A DNA stretch of 30,037 bases, taken from Spirogloea muscicola. Taxonomy: Eukaryota > Streptophyta > Zygnematophyceae > Spirogloeales > Spirogloeaceae. Numbering within the stretch: the first letter of the stretch is position 1; each line of letters begins with the position of its first letter. The position numbers and the translations under genes were made by a program. Of the stretch, positions 22,722-30,037 are shown in pieces. The DNA is taken from positions 543,318 to 573,354 of the forward strand of contig WELB01000010.1 of assembly GCA_009602725.1 (NCBI GenBank), in the 5' to 3' direction. The notes under the pieces were generated by a model. It was given only the letters and a program-made list of their open reading frames with translations, ran no database searches and had not been told where the DNA came from.

Positions 22722-23930
22722 CTTGTTTTACTGTAGCTGGTTTCCTGTTCCAATCGCACTGGCAAAGTGAAGGAGCTGTTGCCGTGCACCGGAGCACGAG
22801 CTTCTATTGGAGGATCAGCCACCCTCCTGAATGTGTTGGTGTTCCTCGTGTCCATGGAAACTTTCAGCATAAGCTGCAAGCAGAAAACAGCTGTACTGGA
22901 ACTGAGCATTCGGCTGTCAGTCTCGAGGAAGCTATCAGAGCTGGAGAGCTCTCGACAGGTAAGCTGGTGGTGCGGGCCAGCGGGCCAGCCCGAACGAGAC
23001 GCTGTCTGTAGTGGTGCTCGAATATTTCTCAGTGCTCGGCCTCGAAATTAATTTCCGAAGACAGGAAACAGATGTGCTCTCCAGGGCGGTGGCTCCGTGA
23101 CTCATAGGCAGGTGATCAGGGGGCGGGCATCAAGGAGCCGCAGTTGGTGCGGCCCGCAAATCTCACCCGAAGAGCCGCCATGATCGGCCGTCAGCGCAAG
23201 TATCGAAGGAAGCTGAGCCCGGCGGCAGTTCGGGCGCAAAGCGGCGCGCCGGCGACGGGGGGCTCCGGCGGCGCGGTCAGACTGAGCGCGCCATGGCTGC
23301 CGGAGCTGCGAACTGCGGGGGTAGGGCTGGGGGGGGAGCGCGGGAGGCCCAGGGCTGATCGCCGAGCAGGGAGGATCAGCCGGGAGGCGAGCCGGCGGTA
23401 ATGGCTTCGAGCGGCGGGCGGGGAGGGAGGGTCGGGCACCCCGCGGCAGGTGTGCGGAGCCGGACACGTGGCATTTGCTGGTGGTCGTGCTCGCCGAGTG
23501 CTCCACGTGGCGTTGGGCAAGGGGGCTCGGCTGCACCGGCCGCGGGCGCACGTGCGCGGCGCCCGGCGGGGAGGCTCGCGGGGAAGCGGGCGACCGCAAG
23601 GACGAGGGGCGACGCGGCCACGACCGCCGATGCGATATCGGACACTTTATGCCGTCGGATGAAGTCGCCCGGCGACCGCGCCTGTCCCCCTCCCCCCTCC
23701 GGCCCTCTGGGGCCTTGCGGCAGCGGGATGGGGGACCTCGCAGATTCGGGCACGGGCTCGATTACGGGTCGCTGTCAGACGGCGCCGTGGGTGGGGGCCG
23801 ACTGGCCGCCCAGGGCGAAATCTTCCCCCGGCCGCTGGGGTGCGCCGCTGGGGAAGATCAGAATGAGGTCGCCCATAGAAGAGAGGGGCTGGCAGAAGCC
23901 AGCCAAAAAAGAATGGACAGAAGATCGCTG

Positions 23931-24020
23931 TTACTGAGTGATTCGTAGCTGCTTTGTTTCTGTTTCTTAGCGCTTCCCCTGGCCCTCTTCTCGTACTCTT
24001 TCATTCTTTTTCGGGCTGGC
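23931..24020 (+). repeat. upstream copy of a 90-bp direct repeat
   Basis: The block runs from ttactgagtg through gctttgtttctgtt, agcgcttcccctggcc and cttctcgtactct to ttcgggctgg. It is about 90% identical to 24315-24405, in the same orientation about 384 nt apart. Its 3' half is pyrimidine-rich. Confidence 0.85.
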
Positions 24021-24314
24021 TTTTCCAGCCCCTATTCTCAATGGGCGAGCACTTTCTTCTTGAAGATCTCCAGCCCCCCTGGTCTCGACTCAAGTGAGCA
24101 GCACCAGCGGCTGCTCAGCTAGAAACATTGAACTCCCAGTGGCCACTAACGTCGCTGTTTGGTTTAGCCTTCGTCTGGCCCCTTTGAGATTTGTTTTAAT
24201 TTGTGTCTGGGCTGGCCAATCACGGCCATCGCCCTCTACTCAAACAGTCTTTCCCCCCCTTGGGACCCACTTCCAGGAGCCCAGCATCTCTGATCTGCGG
24301 CTGCTTAGCAGGGG

Positions 24315-24405
24315 TTACTGAGTGTCTCGTAGCAGCTTTGTTTCTGTTACTTAGCGCTTCCCCTGGCCCCCTTCTCGTACTCTGTTCATTCTCTTTCGGG
24401 CTGGT
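24315..24405 (+). repeat. downstream copy of the 90-bp repeat, in the MscS 5' leader
   Basis: Second copy, ending 13 nt before the MscS start codon at 24419. It probably forms part of the 5' untranslated leader or core promoter. An unresolved base (n) sits at 24407, just after the repeat, so local assembly is not fully trustworthy. Confidence 0.8.
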
Positions 24406-24418
24406 TNCAAGTCGTCGC

Positions 24419-27400
24419 ATGGCGGCCTTGGTTGCCTGCCCGCCCGCGGCCGCCCTGGTCGCAGCCGCCGGCGCCTCGTCCGGCGCGTCCTGCAGCGGCC
24501 GCTCTACTCCGCCTGCCGTGGCTCGTCTTCGGAGCTTGGCGCCGGGCGCCGTCGCCAAGCGCTGCTCCACCGTCAACGACTCGCAGCACTTCTCAGCTCC
24601 TCCCTGCGCTGCTGCGACGAGGCCGCTGAGATGCGCCGCTGGGCAAGAGAAAGCAGGACTAAGAGTCAGGACAGTGACGGGGCTGGCAGTGGCAGGCACT
24701 GCGCCGCTCGATGGCTCTTGCACGGCTTCCTCGCCATCGTCCCGGCACAGCACGGCATGTGCGGCGAGCGGCACTGGCAGACTGGAGGAGCGCCGAGCAG
24801 CCGGCTCAGGGCCAACCCTGTCCGCAGCTGCTAACGGCAGAGTGGCCGGAAGTCACACTCGGTCCAGGGCCACCAGCAACGGAGCTGCTGTCAGCACGTC
24901 TCAGAGGATCTTCGTAGACAATTCCAGCAGCTCAGGTGTGGCCGAATTCACCACCATTCAGCTGCATGTTGACCAGCCAGTCCACTTAGTTGGCTGAGTT
25001 TGGCTTTCCTGCGAAGCCTGTCCTTGGCTGGCATGCTAGCTTGTGAGGCCTTACCTCTAACCTGGCAAGTTATCAACCAGCACAATTGATGTCCGCGTCA
25101 CGAGTCCTGGTTCACAGTCACACAAATGTAGAGCCCCATCCTGGACCTTCACTTCTCCTGAAGAGAAGTGAGAGTCGGGTGAATAAAGGGCAAACTGAGA
25201 GATTCTGTTCAACTTTGAGCTTGACGAAGCTTATTCTTGCGTTCTGGTCATGGTTCTGATCATGTACACAGCTTCACCCAGTGAGGATGCTGTCAATGGT
25301 CGCTTAGGCAACATGAGTGATCCGTCTGCAGCTTTGGAGCCTGCCAGCAAGTACTTGGAAGGTACTATCACAACTTGTTTCGAGAGGTCCTGGCTTCATA
25401 ACCCTGCTAGCTCAAACAGATGAAGAGCATTGCACTGCCACCGGCCAGCTTAGCCACAGCCCCCTGGGATGCTGCTGATAGACTGAGTGAAACTTAACTC
25501 ATACACGCGATACCTGCTGCAGGGGCAGAACATTCAATGTCCAGAGGGTCCTCCGGAGCCACTGTAGCCTGGGAGGAGGGCGACTCAGGTGAGCAGCTAC
25601 TTGCATGAAGTAGTCAATCCGAGCCATGCCTTTGTTGCACAAGAGGTGCTGTCTACTTCTGTATCTTGATCTGTTTGTGCAGTCGCCAGCTGCTTTGTTC
25701 TTTGGTCTTTGCAAGACTGGCACCAAGTCGCCCTCTTCTGCATGTTACAGCTTTAGGTACTGGAGTGGTCGTCGGTGAGGAAGACTGGGAAGGAGAGGAG
25801 GATGCGAATGAAGAGCCGCTGGGCTTTCATCCGCTGAAGGATATTGACTACGAGAGAATCGCAAGGAAGAACGTTAGGAGAGTTGCTGCTGCATTCGTAG
25901 CCAGCAGACGCTTTGCCAAGCGAGCTGGGGGTGCCATTGGTGACAGTCTGGCAGCTGCCAAATTAAGCGCTCGAAAAGCCTGGGGCGGTCCAGAACTTGC
26001 GCCAGGTCAGTGACCCATCATAATCAGCAGCCAAACATGTGAAGATTGGGAATATTGAAACTTGGCTAGGGAGGGTGGGAGGTGGACGCCCAAGCCAAAC
26101 ATCAAGCCTTAGAGTTGTGCTGCAGAAGTAGCACAACCCTGGCCAATGTAGCTTCCCTCTGACCTGTTGATTATAATGAGAAGCCAGATTGGCAGTAATC
26201 ACCTGCATTTCTGTTGCTTCAAGAGTACCTTTCATGCCTTATGCAAGTCTATAAACCTGGCATCATCCCACTGCATCTGAGTGCAACTGCTTGAAAATTC
26301 TCTATGGCCTATGTTTGTTCATGAGCGGGTAGAGTTGGCCTTGCTGAACTGTGTACAACGTTGGGCTATACAGGCATTGTCATCTAGGTGTTTGCAAATC
26401 TCAGGTTACTGAGGCAAGCAATGTCTAGCTATGCCTGCTGGCAGCTTCTTCATGAGCAGGAGAGCAGAAAGAGGTCAACATTTGCATACACAGTTGATCA
26501 AGGTCGTGCTTACATTTGCAGGTCCAGAAAGGGACGCTTTTGTCAAGGCTGTGGCAGACGCTGGGAAAAGGTTGGACGAGGTCCACAGCAGGTTCTGCCC
26601 ACTTCTCTTTCACAAGCTCAGCTTGCGTACAGCATGTCATACAGTTACACCTGACTCAGGACCTCTTTAGCATTAGAGTGGGCAAACATTCTTGAGTAAC
26701 AAAGGCTGCTCACTACTTGTATATTCTGGCGATCATGTGTGCAGTGGCACACAGACTGCCACCACTACAGTAGAAGCAAGTGAAAGTGAAGCACAGGGCG
26801 ATGTGGGGGATGGAATCGATGACCCCTGGGATATAGTCAAGCGGTGGTGGAACAACCCTGCATTTGTGCGTTGTCGCGTGTCACTATCTATGGCCAACCT
26901 TACCATGGCAATTCCTACATTTGTGGGACGGGTTCTGCCACTTTTGCAGACTGTAAGTCCGTGCTGCTGGGAATCGTGCAGCCTACTTCGCTTTTCGAAG
27001 CAGAGAGGACCTTTTTATAGTTGTCCATTTTGCTGAAGCAACACAGCTAAGCAGTCCATGGACCTCCAAAGCAATATTTGCATGCATAGATTCCTGATTT
27101 TCATCCACTTGTGCCAGCAGAGCTTTCAGTTTCCTTTTAAGGAGATCTCTCTTCCAATACTTGCTCCGCTGCTCTTTGGTGGCGGCATTGTATTTAAGAG
27201 CGTCATATCGAATCTGGGATATGTCCTACCTAGGCTAGCGTAAGAAACGAGTCCACCTGCTCTTGTGCAGACTGCAGAAGATATGTGCAAGATAGCTGGC
27301 CATCTGTGTGCTTGACAGCCAAGCATCATCCTGATGCTTCCGTTGTATAGCTTATGTGCGACAAATCCATTGTACCTGGAAGTATGCATTGGGTGCTTTA

Positions 27401-28903
27401 CTGACACTGCTTTGGACAGGCAGTGACATTTACTTAGCAGACAAATGATGGCTCAATGGCTCATATTGCAGGATGGCAGCAGCTATTTTGTGGCTGCTCT
27501 GGGGCATCAACAACGTGATGACAGAGGCGATAACGCATTTGCGCAACCACGGAGCTGTAGATCGCAATGTCTCCAGTTTCCTCATCCTGTGTCTTGAGTG
27601 AGCAACGCACTTCTCATTAAGGCCACACGCTCACAGAAATTACAAAAGCAGCAATGTTGGACTATCAAGAATTGAGAACTGTGATGGTTGTAAAGCTATA
27701 GGGAGTCTGCCTGTTCAGAGTGAAAGGGGAGTTTAAGGCAGCAGGTTCCAGTTATGCCCAGCTGGCTGATTTCACGGACATTGGCAACACAAGTTGCAGG
27801 ACAGGACCACCACTGATATTGCAAAGTAATTGATTGAGCTGATGTGTGGCTGGTCTGGCAGGCTCACGTCAAGTGCTATTGCTGTGGTCACGGTACTGTC
27901 AAGGTAAGCATCGTAATTTCCTTGACCAAGTAATATGTTGTTCTTATGATCTGAGGACTTGCATGCACAAGAATAGCAAGGAGACGGGTTTGCTGCAACT
28001 TTGTGAGCACTCTTGCCACGCAGGTTGCTCATATACTCTGCGGATGCTATTGTGCTCACTCTTGCAGTGTGGGTGTCAAAGTTGCATCACTTCTCCTGCC
28101 ATCCCTGGTGATCGCAGCTCTGGCCGGCAAGGTATTGATCTTTTCGCCATTGCACAGTCAGTGTTAAACCATGGCTTGTCTTATGGCTTGTCTTATGGCT
28201 TCGTCTCATAGATGTGACCATCCAACATGTACTCCTGATTGGTCTACCCTCTACCACTTTAAAGAGCCTCATTTATGTGGCAGGGCTAGTCTTCTCCAAG
28301 TAGAACTGCAGACTCGAAGTTTGCTAACGTTGAATTCTGACAAGCCTTAAATCGGAGTGCAGGACGTGTGGTACAATTACTTCGCCGGCTTTTTCCTCTT
28401 TGCAGCCCAGCCTTTCCGCCCTGGGGACACTGTGGCCGTGCTCCTTGGCCAGTCGCAGCTGGGGCCACCATCCATGTCTCCCGCCAGCCATGTTCATTTG
28501 GGCACTGGGTGGTTTGAGGGCATGTGCGAGTCTGTGAGCCTGCGTTACACCGTCCTTCGCAACGGCCGGCACCGCCTCATGGTCCCCAACTCTGTCTTCG
28601 TGCGACGCGAGTTCGTCCTCACAGGTGATGCAGACTAGCATCTCAGCCTCTATACACCTCTTGTACTATCATGGCGTGTAGGACAAATGGAGAAGAGTTT
28701 TTTCTTATACAGTAGTCACCAATGTGCTGACCTACTCGCTGCCTGCTTTGGCAGACACTTCGCCGATTGTTAAAGTGTATAGTCACAAGAGGAAGGCGCG
28801 TCAGGAGCACTCTGAAGGCCAGGGCGCCGCATCATCTCTCTTCGAGGGGAGCTTGGCCTTTCACAAGGCCAACCAGCGAGGCCATCAACGCACCCAGGAC
28901 TGA
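24419..28903 (+). CDS. MscS-like mechanosensitive channel, probably plastid-targeted
   Basis: Proposed exons: 24419-24935, 25757-26005, 26522-26570, 26745-26952, 27121-27239, 27472-27597, 27862-27903, 28068-28131, 28363-28624, 28755-28903. They give 594 codons plus stop, all in phase. Residues 1-172 are Ala/Ser/Arg-rich with few acids, like an algal plastid transit peptide plus linker. Hydrophobic segments follow (about 310-340, 345-380, 382-400 and 415-456). The pore-lining region is SVGVKVASLLLPSLVIAALAGK and leads into the MscS signature FLFAAQPFRPGDTV, then WFEGMCESVSLRYTVLRNG and MVPNSVF. The family opens under membrane tension and releases ions; plastid relatives (plant MSL2/3) control plastid size and osmotic balance. 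A 20-residue Gly/Pro/Ser insert separates the PFRPGD and FEG parts. The exon 3/4 join is chosen only by phase (alternative donor 26581). Two TGTAA motifs at 29086 and 29096 suit polyadenylation. Confidence 0.88.
24936..25756 (+). other. long first intron of the MscS gene
   Basis: This is the longest intron in the window (821 nt). Exons 1 and 2 join in phase without any intermediate exon (phase 1, Gly codon split). I see no repeat, ORF with a domain, or RNA gene in it. Confidence 0.55.
28168..28201. repeat. 14-bp tandem repeat in an MscS intron
   Basis: The unit cttatggcttgt or a close variant appears about two and a half times in a row in the intron between exons 8 and 9. Probably simple slippage. 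Confidence 0.7.
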
Positions 28904-29421
28904 GCTCAGTCTTGTACAGTGCTCTTCTCCCTTGCTGGGCCCTCGCCTTTGCAGGCGCTCGTCCTCCTTACTGAATGTCACCGGCATTTTGCTCTTAGTC
29001 AGAATCACTACAACTGTGTAGAGGCACCAGTAGGCAGTTGAGGGTAGTAAGTACTACGTGGTCAGGTGCTAGGACGCAATTAGGATGTAAACTCTTGTAA
29101 CGAGCCGTGCTAAATTGCCTAGTCGTGGTCAACTACTGAATCTGTGGCCTTGTGTACATGTCTGGCGCCTGTGCGCGCCAGTGTTCTCAAAGTAGTCCGA
29201 TCAAAAAAAGAACTCAAGAAGTCTGAAGGTCACGCCTACACTGCTTCCTGCTGCAATATCTTGCGCGTGTGTAATAATGACCTGCTGTCTGCACGCTATG
29301 CAGCAGGCAAGCATGCAAGTGGGCTGGCATCCTATCTAGACCAGCTTTTCCAGCACGGGCATGAGCAGAAGTAAGGGGGCCCAGTGTACAAGTAGGGCGC
29401 TGCTGTCTACGGGTGGGCTTC
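28904..29421. other. convergent 3' region
   Basis: This 518-nt region lies between the MscS stop and the stop of the unknown minus-strand gene. It holds the two TGTAA motifs of the MscS gene and no further gene. Confidence 0.5.
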
Positions 29422-29945
29422 TCAGTAGTGGAGCTGGCCGATGAGGGCGAAGAGGAAGTTGCTGATGGGGATGGGCTCCCAGCTGATGAGCACATAGTAG
29501 TGCTTGGGGTGTGCAGCCATGTCGTTGTAGAGGCCGACGGGCAGCGTGCTGCGAGCGCGCATCATGTACTGGGGGTTCGCAGATCGGGCCGACGTGGCGG
29601 TCCACGTGCCCGGCAGCGCGATGCGCACCTCCGACTTGACGTCCGCTCGGCGGTAGAACTGGACGATGGCGTGCGAGCGCAGCGGGCTGAACGCGCCAGT
29701 CTGCCTGATGAACGGGTACTGCTGCTTGCCCGAGATGGTGATGGTGTAGTACACGTTGCGGTTGGCGAAGACCGTCAGCAGCGCGCTGCCGGAGACGCCG
29801 GTGCCGCCGAGCAGGAAGAGCACGCCGCCGCCCACGTGCGTGGGCACGTCAGTTGCTGCTAGCGTCGCCCGCAGGTTCACCTGCGATGACTTCCGCTTCT
29901 TTTTGTGCATGCCCACGCCTCTTGGATGGTGCCCCTTGGCCGCAG
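29422..29945 (-). CDS. unrecognised protein, last exon (5' partial)
   Basis: An open frame of about 174 codons ends at the TGA at 29424-29422. I take the acceptor at 29946 (catgcag), preceded by a very long pyrimidine tract on this strand, as its start. An ATG at 29970 in the same frame is the alternative. The sequence has a basic patch (KKKRK), a Gly-rich hydrophobic stretch (HVGGGVLFLLGG), then a beta-rich region with many Tyr and Val residues (NRNVYYTITISGK, AIVQFYRR, KHYYVLISWEP). I recognise no family. The codon bias and GC content resemble a real exon, unlike the opposite-strand frame. The upstream exons lie outside the window. Confidence 0.55.
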
Positions 29946-29989
29946 CTGCATGCGGCACAAAGTGGCACATCAGTCAACGGTTACCCAAG

Positions 29990-30037
29990 AGGAAGGGAGG
30001 AGGGGGGGAGAGGGGGGGGGGGTGGAGAGGTGGGGGG
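29990..30037. repeat. homopurine (G-rich) tract at the window edge
   Basis: Almost only G and A on the plus strand, with G runs of up to about ten. Read on the minus strand it is a C/T tract directly upstream of the proposed acceptor at 29946, so it may serve as an exaggerated polypyrimidine tract. It could also form G-quadruplex or triplex structures. Confidence 0.7.

Larger units (their letters stand above)
22722..24418. promoter_or_regulatory. divergent GC-rich promoter region (pullulanase / MscS channel)
   Basis: The two genes start 1.7 kb apart in opposite directions. The centre (about 23130-23930) is strongly GC-rich and CpG-rich, with long open frames on both strands that carry no domain and look compositional. 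On the minus strand an ATG at 23181 followed by a good donor (CGG/gtgaga) could mark a 5' leader exon for pullulanase, but an in-frame stop directly before the 22721 ATG means it would not extend the protein. No TATA box is obvious. Confidence 0.5.

Noticed and set aside
23102-23948. Long GC-rich ORFs on both strands in the divergent promoter
   Set aside because: Frames overlap on both strands with Arg/Pro/Gly/Ala-rich content, typical of a GC island.
29413-29862. Plus-strand ORF opposite the unknown minus-strand exon
   Set aside because: Its composition (Asp/Glu/Arg/Ala-rich) is that of an antisense shadow of a GC-biased coding exon.
1-30037. CRISPR arrays, tRNA or rRNA genes, bacterial operons
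   Set aside because: Nothing with the required repeat spacing or conserved RNA sequence was seen, and the window is intron-rich nuclear DNA.

Overview
The window looks like nuclear DNA of a plant-lineage eukaryote, most likely a chlorophyte green alga. Four genes can be followed as chains of short exons (about 40-520 nt) separated by GT-AG introns of about 90-820 nt. One gene is a plant-type starch debranching enzyme, and one encodes an MscS channel with a long, probably plastid-directed N-terminus. Telomere-like TTTAGGG runs and TGTAA motifs after some stop codons also fit green algae. I cannot name the genus. All protein names come from motifs and remembered family sequences; no search was run.

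Layout. (1) 1-2468, plus strand: 3' part of a GT77-type glycosyltransferase gene; its start lies outside the window. (2) 9886-2831, minus strand: a 23-exon importin-beta family nuclear transport receptor, convergent with the first gene. Its exon chain gives 3324 nt, or 1107 codons plus stop, with consistent phases. (3) 10504-13243: a decayed retroelement arranged as a large imperfect palindrome. Each arm carries a terminal LTR-like region, a minisatellite and a gag-like fragment; the left gag fragment keeps a complete CCHC zinc knuckle. Just beyond its right end is a short interstitial telomeric repeat. (4) 22721-14692, minus strand: a 29-exon pullulanase/limit dextrinase gene of 3051 nt (1016 codons plus stop). 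A CBM41-like starch-binding module precedes the plant-type core. (5) 22722-24418: a GC-rich divergent promoter region with a 90-bp direct repeat. (6) 24419-28903, plus strand: a 10-exon MscS-like mechanosensitive channel (594 codons plus stop). (7) 29945-29422, minus strand: the last exon of an unrecognised gene that continues beyond the window.

How the parts relate. The debranching enzyme and the MscS-like channel diverge from one 1.7-kb region, and both products are plausibly plastid proteins (starch metabolism and plastid osmotic release). Shared regulation is possible but unproven. The importin and the GT77 enzyme act in nuclear transport and in Golgi or cell-wall glycosylation, with no visible link to the plastid pair. 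I found no CRISPR array, tRNA or rRNA gene, or gene cluster that makes a new biological system. The most unusual items are the retroelement palindrome with its outward-facing primer-site-like sequence and the CBM41/limit-dextrinase domain combination.
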